Below, piece after piece: positions 1-8,725 of a DNA stretch of 64,000 nucleotides (positions are counted from its first letter, which is position 1; every line of letters begins with the position of its first letter). This DNA comes from Phycisphaerales bacterium UBA2402 (GTDB lineage: Bacteria > Planctomycetota > Phycisphaerae > Phycisphaerales > UBA1924): assembly GCA_002343715.1 (NCBI GenBank), contig DDSA01000165.1:1-64000 (forward strand). Direction: 5' to 3'. A program made the translations under genes and the position numbers. The notes beneath the pieces are model-generated. The model saw only the letters and a list, made by a program, of their open reading frames with translations, had not been told where the DNA came from and searched no databases.

Positions 1-2
1 TG

Positions 3-1715
3 CTCGCGCTGCTGATGCTGGTGGCCTGTGCGGCCTCCTTGTATCTAGGAACCAAGGCGTCTTTGCTCCATCAGGTTCCGGTGACGAAGGCGGCGAACGT
101 GCTGGCGGATCGGGCAGAAGAAATGCTTGAGTCGCTGGGTTTCTCTGCGTCAACGCCGTACAAGGCCTACGCCTATGACCTGTACGAAGAGTACCTGGAT
201 CTGATCCGGCACGCGGACAAAAGCCCGAGCCGGTGGAACCGGCTCGCCCTTTCACGCCCTGCGGCGATCGATTTTTGGTATCGTCAAAGCCCGAGGCCTC
301 TGCTGGCGGTGGCGAGCGACCAGCGTGTGACGGTGTACGACCCCCCGTTCACGACTCCGGGCATGATCACGATCCGGCTCGATCCGCGGGGACGATTAAG
401 ACAGTTGGACTACTTCTCACCGGCGGAACAGGTGACATCCGTGGTTTCCACCCTGCCCAGCCCGCCCCGTCCGGCTGCGATCGTCGATTCTTCGGGCAAC
501 CTGGACGCCGCTCGCGTGCTCCTCGCGGCGGGCCTGTTGCCAGAGCAACTCACGCCCGAGCGGCCCATCCGAATTCCTCCCGTCTTTGCTGATACACGAC
601 TCTCATGGCGCGGGGTTTACCCGGAAGCGCCCAGCGAACCGATCCGGGTCGAGGCTGCGTTCCTCGACCAGAGACTCGTGGCCTTCCGGATCGTGGAGGA
701 AAAATGGGTAGGGGCTTCGATGGCTCAACCGAGGGACTGGACACTCTGGGAAGAGGCCGGGGAGCGTGCCTCGATGGTGGTCGAGGCGCTGGCGATACTC
801 GGAGCGCTCGTTCTCGCGTGGCGCAACCTCCGACTCAAGCACGGCGACCGAGAGGGGGCGCTCCGAACCGCGGCGGTGATGTTCGCCGCCACGCTTCTGT
901 CACGCATCTTTCTGGCCACGCCTACCAAGTCATTGCCGGAGGACCTTGTGGTTGTCGGGCGAGCGGTCGGTCTCAGTTTGCCGGTGGCGATCTGGTTCTG
1001 GTTGTTCTACATCGCGCTCGAGCCGTATCTCCGACGCTTATGGCCGGAGGTGCTCATCTCCTGGTCACGTCTCGTGGCCGGCGGCTGGAAAGACCCGTTG
1101 GTCGGACTGCATGTGGCGGTGGGAGGTCTTGCGGGCATCCTCTGCTCCGTGATCGCCTACGCCCACAGACTCAGCGCCCCATTGATCGGTGTGCCCCCGG
1201 GGGTACCCTGGATTGATCCCGAGAGGGGCGTGCTGGTATTAGGCGGGCCAGTACCGGCCCTCGGTGTGGCATTCGGGATTCTTCCATACGCCGCGAGATT
1301 CGGGGTGGCGTTCTTGCTCGCGCTCGTCATCCTGATGCTGATTTTCCGTAAACGCTGGCTCGCCGCGACAATCTACGCGGCGGTGCAGACGACGCTCTGG
1401 ATGCTCTCACGCGGCGATAGCCCCGCTTCCTGGATCTTCATGGCCGCGGTCGCCTCCATCAGCACGCTGGTGGTAGTCCGACTGGGTTTGCTGGGCTTGG
1501 TTTCAGGCGTGTTGTTCTTTATCGCGACCAGCACGTATTCATCAACCTTCGACATCGGTCGCTTCTACTCAACAACGACCGTGGTCGCTCAGGTGGCGCT
1601 CCTCACGACCTTCGGGCTTGGGCTTTCACTCGCGGCGGGGCTGCTGGTCGCGCCGTACCGCGGCACGGCCGGTACCACGTCCGTAGTGCGGATCGGCGGA
1701 TCACGGGTCGTATGA
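3..1715 (+). CDS. C-terminal part of a probable membrane-anchored Ser/Thr protein kinase (5' truncated)
   Basis: The reading frame is open from the window edge, so the gene starts upstream; the first internal ATG is at position 15. The first roughly 250 residues are soluble and have no recognisable catalytic motif. The rest is a multi-pass membrane domain with about seven or eight hydrophobic segments. The stretch ALEPYLRRLWPEVLISW followed by RLVAGGWKDPLVGLHV resembles the conserved membrane tail that follows the kinase domain in PknB-like Ser/Thr kinases of Planctomycetes and Acidobacteria. The kinase domain itself would lie outside the window. A soluble extracytoplasmic sensor region between one upstream membrane helix and the multi-pass tail would fit. 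The kinase assignment rests on this recalled similarity, so a stand-alone membrane protein remains possible. The gene converges on the sialidase-like gene. Confidence 0.6.
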   Translation, partial: LALLMLVACAASLYLGTKASLLHQVPVTKAANVLADRAEEMLESLGFSASTPYKAYAYDLYEEYLDLIRHADKSPSRWNRLALSRPAAIDFWYRQSPRPLLAVASDQRVTVYDPPFTTPGMITIRLDPRGRLRQLDYFSPAEQVTSVVSTLPSPPRPAAIVDSSGNLDAARVLLAAGLLPEQLTPERPIRIPPVFADTRLSWRGVYPEAPSEPIRVEAAFLDQRLVAFRIVEEKWVGASMAQPRDWTLWEEAGERASMVVEALAILGALVLAWRNLRLKHGDREGALRTAAVMFAATLLSRIFLATPTKSLPEDLVVVGRAVGLSLPVAIWFWLFYIALEPYLRRLWPEVLISWSRLVAGGWKDPLVGLHVAVGGLAGILCSVIAYAHRLSAPLIGVPPGVPWIDPERGVLVLGGPVPALGVAFGILPYAARFGVAFLLALVILMLIFRKRWLAATIYAAVQTTLWMLSRGDSPASWIFMAAVASISTLVVVRLGLLGLVSGVLFFIATSTYSSTFDIGRFYSTTTVVAQVALLTTFGLGLSLAAGLLVAPYRGTAGTTSVVRIGGSRVV

Positions 1716-1873
1716 CAGAAAAGCCATAAGTTGCGCCTGTCTGATGTGCGTCAGGTCGCCATACGCGGTTATGCGGCTCAAGCGGCACCACGTTCCTATT
1801 GATACGTGGGTGTGCCGAGCTCACAGGGCGATGGCATGGAACAGGAATCGCCAGGAACCGGTGCCCGAGTTGA

Positions 1874-3019
1874 TCAACGATCGCTCAACTCCGCTGCCGC
1901 GATGTCCATCAACTCTTTGATCGTGAACCGCACGCTCAGAATAAACGGCTGCTCGTTGGGTATCCACGTACCGTACGTTGTCGAGACAAATGTGCCGTCG
2001 GGCAGGCATTCCAGCCCGGCGTACGCGCTGTCCCACTTTGTATGGTTGTCCTTGAGACGGACAAAGTACGTGCGTGCCTGGTTTGTGGAGAGAAGCGGAT
2101 CCGGCCGCTCTTCGGGGACGAACGATTCCAAAGCAGCAAGGTCGTCCCAACGCCCGATCCAGACGACCCAGTCACCTTGCCACGGATCCCCATCGGCCAT
2201 GCAGCGAAACGTAATCGCCAGTCTGCCGTTGGTGGTGGCGTCGTAGGCCGCGATATGTCGATCCCCGGTCAGGAACCACGGCAGTTCTCTGGGAGTGGTC
2301 CAGGCTCGGCCCTCATCCTTGCTGAACATCGCATGCGATCGCTTGACACGACGGTTCTCACGAAGCAGCAAAGCCCACGCCGTTCCGTCCGGCGAAACAA
2401 CGACGCCCGGTTCGCAGAGATGGACTTCGGACCCGCTCCAGATCGTTCGAGGGGGAGTCCAGGAGTGTCCTTGATCCCTTGATTCAATCTGGTGAAGGGT
2501 AAAGACACCTGTCGCTTTGCCCCCTTCGCGGATGAATCGACCATCATCATGAAAATACGCGATCAGCGTTCCATCTGTTCTTCGCGTCATCCCTCCCATG
2601 GCAACGATGCCGCCGAAATCCCCGATACTCGACAACTGGCTCCAAGCCCGCCCCGAATCGGTCGAACGGGCGGTCCGGATGGGAAAGAGACCCGAAAAGA
2701 GCAGAATCTCGCCTCCGCCGATGTTGAACAGAGTCGGCGTTTCCTTGCTTGTTGACCATGAGTCCGGCACGGGGAGTCGTTCGCTCCAAGAGAGCCCACC
2801 ATCGTCGCTGCGCTTGAGAATGATCTGTCCTTCCCCGTGCCCTTTGGGATACGCGGCGAGTATCGTTCGCCGATCATCCAGCAGCACGGTTGAAACGTGC
2901 CCGAGATAGACGCCCGGTTCGCGATCGACCACCACCTGGCGATGAAGGTGTGCGTCCAGATCGATTCGTTCCGGATCCTGACCCGCGACTGAAAGAACGA
3001 AGAGGAGAACCCGCATCAT
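1874..3019 (-). CDS. Secreted sialidase-like (BNR/Asp-box) glycosidase
   Basis: The 381-residue product starts with a short hydrophobic signal peptide (MMRVLLFVLSVAGQ), so it is probably exported. Four Asp-box motifs of the S-x-D-x-G-x-x-W type are visible: SDDGGLSW, STDSGRAW, SRDQGHSW and SKDEGRAW. They are spaced as in the blades of a six-bladed sialidase propeller. The length fits exo-alpha-sialidase/BNR-repeat family proteins, which remove or bind terminal sugars on glycans. Substrate cannot be read from the sequence, and many planctomycete members are uncharacterised. The gene lies 100 bp downstream of a membrane-protein gene on the same strand, so the two may be co-transcribed. Confidence 0.8.
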   Translation of the reverse strand: MMRVLLFVLSVAGQDPERIDLDAHLHRQVVVDREPGVYLGHVSTVLLDDRRTILAAYPKGHGEGQIILKRSDDGGLSWSERLPVPDSWSTSKETPTLFNIGGGEILLFSGLFPIRTARSTDSGRAWSQLSSIGDFGGIVAMGGMTRRTDGTLIAYFHDDGRFIREGGKATGVFTLHQIESRDQGHSWTPPRTIWSGSEVHLCEPGVVVSPDGTAWALLLRENRRVKRSHAMFSKDEGRAWTTPRELPWFLTGDRHIAAYDATTNGRLAITFRCMADGDPWQGDWVVWIGRWDDLAALESFVPEERPDPLLSTNQARTYFVRLKDNHTKWDSAYAGLECLPDGTFVSTTYGTWIPNEQPFILSVRFTIKELMDIAAAELSDR

Positions 3020-3119
3020 GTGGGTAGTCTACGGCTGGATGAACCGCGTACGTGGCAAAAAGCAGCGATGTCCGCGCCGTCCGTCTTTATGTGCAATTTC
3101 CACGCTCGGTGGTCGCGAT

Positions 3120-4286
3120 TCAGCCGGATACGGCGGCAACTCGCCATCGAATTCTGACCACCGCGGCCGCGGCCGCCACAACGCCAACACCAACTCCCAA
3201 CCATCCGTAGTGCTGCTGCATGAAACCGAAGTAGAACATCGGACCAGCGATTACCAGTGTGGCCATGAATGCCGCAAAATCAGTACGACGTGGCGGAGCA
3301 AGGTCAGGTCGAACACACATGGCGACATACGCCGGGAAGATCAGACCGTACAAGCCCATGAAGCCGCGGTACGTAGTCTCGTTATTCACGGGCAACAAGA
3401 AGAAGAGGAGCAGCGCCGCGACGATCGCCCCGGCTCCCCCCAAACCGGAAAAAACTGAGGGTCGTGCCGCTTCATCGCGCAGGGCCGCGCTGTGGACTCC
3501 CTGTGTGTAGCCCAGTTGCAGCAGCATGTGAATCACGACAGCCCATCCGGCGAGGGTTGGGTTGGGGATCAAGCCGCCGGCCTCGACCAGCACCGGCTGG
3601 GCGTAAAGAAACGTGAAAAGGATCATGAGGAAAAAGAGTGCCCCGAAACCGATCGAGAAAGCCGCGTTCCCGGCATCACCCGGCAGTTGCTGCCGTGCGT
3701 GGTGAAATGTCAAGTCGAGGTACGGACACAGCAGGAATCCGAAAAGGCACACCGCCGCCAGCGATGCCAGCGCACCCGCATCAGGAGGGGGGCCGCCGTA
3801 GGCCCGTGGCGCCCCGGCAGCGAACCACCAGCCCATGCATACCAGGGAAATGACGTACACAAGGATGCCAACTGTCCGGCTCCGCGCGGAGCCTGTCGCC
3901 GTGTCGCCCACCAGCATGGCCGGCGTGAGAAAGACCGCGAAAATACCGATCTTGAGCAGCAGGTTTCCGCCGGTCCCGGCCAGGATCCAGATCAGAAAAA
4001 AAGTCTGGAACGCGATGGTCACGAAGGAAAACGCATGACACGCCGTACGGTGCGACGCGACAAACTTCTCCGATGCGCCGGGCCGACGAAGCACTATACC
4101 CATCGCCGCGGCACCTGCGATATTCGGGGTTGCGAAGAGCAAGAACGACCACGGCCCGAAATCCCGCATCAGTATGACGGGCAACCACATGCCGATGCAC
4201 CACGTCCACGAACACGCGAGGTACGCGGCCCACGTCAATACGCTCCGGAAGGTTGGTGCCTCCATCGCGAGCATCGTACCCCGCAA
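3120..4286 (-). CDS. Multi-pass integral membrane protein of unknown function
   Basis: The 388-residue product is hydrophobic throughout, with roughly ten to twelve predicted membrane segments. It starts near SVLTWAAYLACSWTW and ends near GVGVGVVAAAAAVV, followed by a short basic C-terminus. The early stretch GMWLPVILMRDFGPWSF and the loop CPYLDLTFHHAR are reminiscent of permeases of the APC/sodium-solute symporter superfamily, but no transporter signature is complete. Alternative ATG starts lie at codons 5 and 8. The downstream neighbour on the same strand is the secreted sialidase-like gene, so uptake or sensing of released sugar is a possible role. That is inference only. Confidence 0.6.
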   Translation of the reverse strand: MRGTMLAMEAPTFRSVLTWAAYLACSWTWCIGMWLPVILMRDFGPWSFLLFATPNIAGAAAMGIVLRRPGASEKFVASHRTACHAFSFVTIAFQTFFLIWILAGTGGNLLLKIGIFAVFLTPAMLVGDTATGSARSRTVGILVYVISLVCMGWWFAAGAPRAYGGPPPDAGALASLAAVCLFGFLLCPYLDLTFHHARQQLPGDAGNAAFSIGFGALFFLMILFTFLYAQPVLVEAGGLIPNPTLAGWAVVIHMLLQLGYTQGVHSAALRDEAARPSVFSGLGGAGAIVAALLLFFLLPVNNETTYRGFMGLYGLIFPAYVAMCVRPDLAPPRRTDFAAFMATLVIAGPMFYFGFMQQHYGWLGVGVGVVAAAAAVVRIRWRVAAVSG

Positions 4287-4355
4287 GCCTCCGCGACCAA
4301 TCCGACGCGGAGGAGCGGGCTACAAGTCTCGCCACCGGACGTACGCTCACTCGAT

Positions 4356-4865
4356 ATGCCGAACGATCCGGTACATGCCGTCATCGCACTGGGCAGCAAT
4401 CTCGGCGACCGCGAGGGGCATGTGCGTTCCGCGGTTGTATGCCTCGCCGATCTGCCATGCTCCACCCTGATCGCGGTTTCGACCATCCGGGAAACTCAGC
4501 CGGAGGGGGAATGTCCTCAGGGTCCGTACCTCAACGGCGCGGTCCTCATCGATACTCGACTGTCGCCTCGATGCCTTCTCGATGCACTCTTCGAGATCGA
4601 GCGAGAGCACGGCAGAGATCGCCGCAGAGAGCAACGCTGGGGGCCTCGAACGCTCGACCTTGATCTCATCCTGTACGGCGACATGACTTGCAGCGAGCCG
4701 GGCCTGGTTGTGCCGCACCCGCGCATGCATCTGCGTCGATTCGTTCTCGAACCGTTGGCCGAGATCGCGCCGGGTTGGCTGGTCCCAGGCATCGGCATGA
4801 CGGCGGGCGAGTTATTCATGAGAGTCACAGACGGTTCGCGGCTGCGGGATGAGGGCCTCGGGTGA
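4356..4865 (+). CDS. folK: 2-amino-4-hydroxy-6-hydroxymethyldihydropteridine diphosphokinase (HPPK)
   Basis: HPPK transfers pyrophosphate from ATP to 6-hydroxymethyl-dihydropterin in cytoplasmic folate synthesis. The 169-residue product begins with the family's first strand, ALGSNLGDR. It contains GPYLNGAVLIDT, the active-site loop FEIEREHGRDRR, the Mg/ATP signature WGPRTLDLDLILYGD, and VPHPRMHLRRFVLEPLAEIAP. Length is normal for HPPK, about 160 residues. The start is set at ATG 4356 because the family core begins nine residues later. The same frame stays open far upstream, but that part is antisense to the membrane-protein gene and shows no family match. No folP or folB lies beside it, so the gene stands alone here. 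Confidence 0.95.
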   Translation: MPNDPVHAVIALGSNLGDREGHVRSAVVCLADLPCSTLIAVSTIRETQPEGECPQGPYLNGAVLIDTRLSPRCLLDALFEIEREHGRDRRREQRWGPRTLDLDLILYGDMTCSEPGLVVPHPRMHLRRFVLEPLAEIAPGWLVPGIGMTAGELFMRVTDGSRLRDEGLG

Positions 4866-4876
4866 CATGCACGCGA

Positions 4877-4908
4877 GCACTCAGCCGCTGCACGCAGCTG
4901 CTGGGTGC
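4877..4908 (+). terminator. Possible folK terminator or leader hairpin without a U-tract
   Basis: Twelve bases after the folK stop there is a long inverted repeat. Bases 4877-4885 pair with 4900-4908 (one G-U pair), and 4887-4891 can pair with 4894-4898. The hairpin should be stable, but no run of T follows, so it is not a standard intrinsic terminator. It could instead protect an RNA 3' end or belong to the leader of the RRM gene. Confidence 0.35.
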
Positions 4909-5062
4909 CGGGGCCTGAGGTGAGCCTATGATTACTCGATCTTGTCCCTTCTGGCGGCAGGCACGGCCCTGTTCAATATTCAGCAAGTGACTCGCTTCCC
5001 GACGCTTCTTCCGCCCAGGTTCAAGCACCGGTATGAACCTCTGGGTAACTTGGAAGTATCGC

Positions 5063-5368
5063 ATGAAACTGTATGTCGGCAATCTGTCGTTCAATACCAC
5101 CGAGCAGCAACTCCGTGACCTTTTCGAGCCATTCGGAGTCACATCGGCGTCGCTGGTCATGGACCGTGACACCGGACGTCCACGCGGCTTTGGCTTCGTG
5201 GAATGCTCCGACAGCCAGCAAGGCAACGCGGCCATCGCGGCGATTAACGGAAAGAACATCGACGGTCGTGATCTGACGGTCAACGAAGCCAAGCCGCGCG
5301 AGTCACGTGGCGGAGGCGGGTTCGGCGGAGGTCGTTCCGGTGGTCGTGAGCGCCGGGGCGGGTGGTAA
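5063..5368 (+). CDS. Small glycine-rich RNA-binding protein with one RRM domain
   Basis: The 101-residue product is a single RNA recognition motif followed by an Arg/Gly-rich tail. RNP2 is seen as LYVGNL (residues 3-8) and RNP1 as RGFGFVEC (41-48), with the usual beta-alpha-beta spacing. The tail (GGGGFGGGRSGGRERRGGW) is typical of bacterial RRM proteins from cyanobacteria and planctomycetes, several of which are linked to cold response or RNA handling. The start is ATG 5063, ten codons inside a longer frame, because the RRM begins right after it. It has a roughly 200-bp upstream gap and its own terminator, so it is probably monocistronic. Target RNA is unknown. Confidence 0.9.
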   Translation: MKLYVGNLSFNTTEQQLRDLFEPFGVTSASLVMDRDTGRPRGFGFVECSDSQQGNAAIAAINGKNIDGRDLTVNEAKPRESRGGGGFGGGRSGGRERRGGW

Positions 5369-5428
5369 AGACCACGCCCCGCCTCAGTATCGGGGCGGCA
5401 GAGAAACACACGCAAGCAAGACTCAACG

Positions 5429-5455
5429 GCCCGGCATTTGCCGGGCTGTTTTGTT
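5429..5455 (+). terminator. Intrinsic terminator after the RRM gene
   Basis: A perfect 7-bp stem, gcccggc at 5429-5435 with gccgggc at 5440-5446, has a 4-base loop and is followed by a T-rich run (tgttttgtt). It sits about 60 bp after the RRM stop codon. A second GC-rich inverted repeat (cgccccg/cggggcg) lies nearer the stop at about 5375-5397. Confidence 0.8.
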
Positions 5456-5536
5456 AGGGGGTGTATCTGCTTCGAGATTTTCTTCGACCCGACCATGCGT
5501 CACACCGAACGGTATCGCGGAGGGGCAACGATGAGT

Positions 5537-6601
5537 TCAGGTCTTGTCGATCTCATCATCGGTAGATGCCGAATGACCATGGACTCCGGAACGCCTGCTG
5601 TTGATCCGCTCCTGATCGGGCACGCGCACATGACTTGCGAGCCCCACGGCGGCCAGGCAACGGATGATCACGTAACTGAAATCAAACTCCCACCAGCGCA
5701 GTCCATGCCGAGCGCTCGCCGGGAATGCGTGGTGGTTGTTGTGCCAGCCTTCACCCATCGACAGCAACGCCACCACCGCGTTGTTGCGGCTTTCATCATG
5801 GCTGTCAAAGGGCCGAGTTCCCCACAGGTGGCAGACGGAGTTGACACTCCAGGTGATATGGTGGACAAGCATGATGCGCACCAGCCCGCCCCACAGAAAA
5901 CCGAGGAGCAGACCCCACCACGAGAGCGAGACGATCCCGGCAATCACGGCGGGCAGCACGATACCTGTCACGACCCAGAAGATGAACTGACGATCGGCCA
6001 GCACAAGCACGGGATCGGCCTTGAGATCCGTAGCGTACTTGCCAAGCCCTTTCCCGTGCCCGGTGAAGAGCCATCCAACGTGAGCGTGCCATGCACCACG
6101 ACATGTCGACCAAACACCTTCCCCCCACGATCCGGCATTTGACATGTGCGGCGAGTGAGGGTCTTCCTCCGTGTCGGAGTGCTGGTGATGTTTGCGGTGT
6201 TCGGCACACCAGCGGATCACGGGGCCCTGGACCGCCATCGAGCCGGCCGCCGCGAGCAGATAACGAAGGGGTGCAGGTGCAACGAAGGATCGGTGCGTAA
6301 AAAGCCGATGAAATCCGACGGTGACTCCCGTTGCCGAGACCAACGCCATGCCGCCCATCAGCAGCAGATACCACCCGTTGAACGCGACTCCCCACAGCAG
6401 AAGGATCGCGGCGCACAACCCGATCGGCGGGATGAGAACGGCAAAGAGATTGATGATCGCGAGTTTTCGATCCGCGGGAGATCGATCGACCGAGTAGTGT
6501 TTGAATGGGGATGCGAGTTCAGCCGCCGCCGTGCATTCCTGGAATGTGACATCCGACGGGATACGGACATCCTCGGTTGAGGTGTTCTGGTCGTTCTTCA
6601 A
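5537..6601 (-). CDS. Membrane acyl-CoA/acyl-lipid delta-9 type fatty acid desaturase
   Basis: The enzyme introduces a double bond into a membrane-associated acyl chain using a di-iron centre. The three histidine boxes are present: HRLFTH (about residues 98-103), HRKHH (135-139) and HNNHH (287-291). Long hydrophobic stretches around NLFAVLIPPIGLCAAILLLW anchor the protein. The start is placed at TTG 6601 because GGAG lies six bases upstream, giving 354 residues. The frame stays open to an ATG at 6775, but that extension is low-complexity and unlike the family. The gene is divergent from the TIM-barrel gene at 6868. Regiospecificity cannot be read from the sequence. Confidence 0.92.
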   Translation of the reverse strand: MKNDQNTSTEDVRIPSDVTFQECTAAAELASPFKHYSVDRSPADRKLAIINLFAVLIPPIGLCAAILLLWGVAFNGWYLLLMGGMALVSATGVTVGFHRLFTHRSFVAPAPLRYLLAAAGSMAVQGPVIRWCAEHRKHHQHSDTEEDPHSPHMSNAGSWGEGVWSTCRGAWHAHVGWLFTGHGKGLGKYATDLKADPVLVLADRQFIFWVVTGIVLPAVIAGIVSLSWWGLLLGFLWGGLVRIMLVHHITWSVNSVCHLWGTRPFDSHDESRNNAVVALLSMGEGWHNNHHAFPASARHGLRWWEFDFSYVIIRCLAAVGLASHVRVPDQERINSRRSGVHGHSASTDDEIDKT

Positions 6602-6867
6602 TGGGGGCTCCGAGACGGCCAGTTGATTCGGCTGCGGCCGGAAGGCCGAGGTCGGAGCAATTGGATGACAAGGGAGTATATTCCCGCCGTGACACCCTTG
6701 ACGGATGCATGCCGATCGATCCTTGGATGCGGCGTGATGGTGCGCTCCCGGCAGAACAACAACATGCGACAACATGCCGACGCACCCCGCTCAACCGCCG
6801 TACTCTTTTGGCGCAGCGTTCCCGCGATTACACTGTTTAGTCTGGCCTTTGTCTGTTTCGCTCCACC

Positions 6868-7797
6868 ATGCTTCTGACACTCACCGCCAGTTGTCTCAAG
6901 GGCTTGCTTGTGCCTGCCGGCAAGGCGAAAAAGCCAAAACTCGACATCCTCGACCTGCCCAGGTATACGCGAGAGACACTCGGGCTGTCCGGATTCAATC
7001 TCTCCACGGACCTGCTCGTCGGGTCCGACCGTGCTCGCCTGGAGAACATCCGCGAGCGGGCCGACAGGGCCAGTTGTTCCTGCCTGGTCCTGATCGAGCC
7101 GAATCCTCAGAACTTCGGTGAGAAGGCCGAAACCGCGGCCCTCGCCGCGGCGGAACGAATGTGCAGAGTCGTCGATGCCGCCCAGATACTCGGGTGCAGC
7201 GCCGCGGCGTTGCGTGTCGCCGCGCCCGATGACGATGACGCCCTGGCGCGGGTGGCGGGCCGGCTGCGGCCCATCATGGAACGGGCCGAGAAACTTGATA
7301 TCAACCTCATCCTCGCGCCGGACAAGGGGCTGACCTCCCGGCCGGAGAGAGTGACCGAACTCCTCAAGAAGGTGGGCGGCTTCCGGATCGGCACGTACCC
7401 GGATTTCGAGACCGCCGCGGGTCAGAAGGATCCGGTCGCGTACCTTCACCGACTTACCCCTTACGCCTCGGCGGTGTGCGCTTCGACCACGAAGTTCGGC
7501 GCAACGGGCAAGAGTGGGAAGGCCGAGCCTTCGCTCGAGGACCTCGCCCAGAAGAGCGACAAGGCCGTTGTTCACACCGCCTATGACCTCAAGCCGTTGG
7601 TCGAGGCGGTGACGAGCGTGGGGTACGACGGACCATTGGCGCTCGACTACCGAGGCCCGGGCGATGTCGCCATCGGGATCGGTCTCTCGCGTGACGCCAT
7701 CATGAGGGCGTTGGGATTGGGACAGATCGACGATGACGAACTAGAATTGGACGACGAGGAGGACGACCTGGCGGATTCGGCGGTTGATGAGGAGTAG
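6868..7797 (+). CDS. Sugar phosphate isomerase/epimerase-like TIM-barrel protein
   Basis: The 309-residue product has the pattern of a xylose-isomerase-like TIM barrel (AP endonuclease 2 superfamily). Visible parts are an early LGLSGFNLST strand, the segment AAERMCRVVDAAQILGCSAAALR, NLILAPDKG in place of the usual strand-4 E/H region, and a C-terminal YDGPLALDYRG strand. Canonical metal ligands are hard to assign: a DYRG replaces the more common E-x-R at the end. It may therefore be a divergent or non-catalytic member. The last 25 residues are almost all Asp and Glu. It precedes cmk by 92 bp on the same strand. The first residues (MLLTLTASCL) are hydrophobic but too short for a clear signal peptide. 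Confidence 0.65.
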   Translation: MLLTLTASCLKGLLVPAGKAKKPKLDILDLPRYTRETLGLSGFNLSTDLLVGSDRARLENIRERADRASCSCLVLIEPNPQNFGEKAETAALAAAERMCRVVDAAQILGCSAAALRVAAPDDDDALARVAGRLRPIMERAEKLDINLILAPDKGLTSRPERVTELLKKVGGFRIGTYPDFETAAGQKDPVAYLHRLTPYASAVCASTTKFGATGKSGKAEPSLEDLAQKSDKAVVHTAYDLKPLVEAVTSVGYDGPLALDYRGPGDVAIGIGLSRDAIMRALGLGQIDDDELELDDEEDDLADSAVDEE

Positions 7798-7889
7798 CGG
7801 AGTTCAGAGCCTACCGAGGAGAGTTCCGCGGCCTCTCACAGGTATCGCCGAGAGGCGTGCGGATCTCTTGACTGACGAGGAGCGGCATC

Positions 7890-8687
7890 ATGCCCGATAC
7901 AGTGCAACCCGACTCCGTGCTCGAACTTGACAATGCCCGCGTGACCCGCGCTCTCTTCCGTTCTCTGGGCAACTCACCACAGGCCTTCAACGTGTTCAGC
8001 CTTGAACAGCCCATCATCATCACGATCGACGGCCCGGCGGGCACGGGCAAATCATCCGTGGCGCGTTCCCTCGCCAAACGCCTGGGGCTTGATTTTCTTG
8101 ATACGGGCGCGATGTACCGCGCCGCGGCCGCCATCTGCATCGATCACGGCATCGATCCGAACGACCACGACACCCTGGTGGAGAAAGTCGTCTCCGCCGA
8201 TCTTCACTTTGATTGGGCCATCGATCCGCCGGCGATACTCGCCTGGGGCGGGCGTATCGACCGTCGGATTCGCGATGCCGATGTCACGGCGATCGTCTCG
8301 CCCATCTCCGCCATACCCGGGCTTCGACAGCACATGGTCGCCAAGCAACGCATCATCGGCCGCCAGCATCCGCGACTCGTGACGGAGGGGCGCGATCAGG
8401 GATCAATCGTGTTCCCCGACGCGAAAGTCAAGTTCTACCTCGATGCGTCGGCGAAGGTCCGCGCCAGGCGTCGGACACGCCAGTTGCTCGAGGCTGGTGT
8501 CCGCGTTGATGAGACGGAAGAACTCCGCAAGATCATCGAGCGAGATGAACGAGACATGAGCCGTGCCGACGGGCCGCTCCGCAAGCCCGAAGGGGGCACG
8601 ATCGTAGATACATCGGACCTGCAGTTTGACCAGGTCGTCGCCGAGTTGGAACGCATCGTGCGGGCAAAGGCCGCGGAACCCGATTGA
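7890..8687 (+). CDS. cmk: Cytidylate kinase with N-terminal extension
   Basis: CMP kinase phosphorylates CMP/dCMP with ATP in the cytoplasm. The Walker A loop GPAGTGKSS is at residues 48-56, and LDTGAMYRAAA and LVTEGRDQGSIVFPDA match the CMP-binding and conserved regions. RRRTRQL and RDERDMSRADGPL are the expected lid-region arginine motifs. Bacterial Cmk is usually about 225 residues; this one is 265 because of about 40 extra N-terminal residues without a recognisable domain. A GAGGAG-like site lies just upstream of ATG 7890, so the long form is probably real. It is followed 38 bp later by plsC. Confidence 0.95.
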   Translation: MPDTVQPDSVLELDNARVTRALFRSLGNSPQAFNVFSLEQPIIITIDGPAGTGKSSVARSLAKRLGLDFLDTGAMYRAAAAICIDHGIDPNDHDTLVEKVVSADLHFDWAIDPPAILAWGGRIDRRIRDADVTAIVSPISAIPGLRQHMVAKQRIIGRQHPRLVTEGRDQGSIVFPDAKVKFYLDASAKVRARRRTRQLLEAGVRVDETEELRKIIERDERDMSRADGPLRKPEGGTIVDTSDLQFDQVVAELERIVRAKAAEPD

Positions 8688-8725
8688 ATCTCACACGCAC
8701 GCCGTGGTGCAGACCCCGTTGACGA

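Noticed and set aside
1783..1817. Imperfect inverted repeat between the kinase-like and sialidase-like genes
   Set aside because: It has a three-base bulge and no T-run, so I do not call it a terminator.
3492..4355. N-terminal extension of folK in the open frame
   Set aside because: It is antisense to a membrane-protein gene and has no resemblance to HPPK, whose core begins after 4356.
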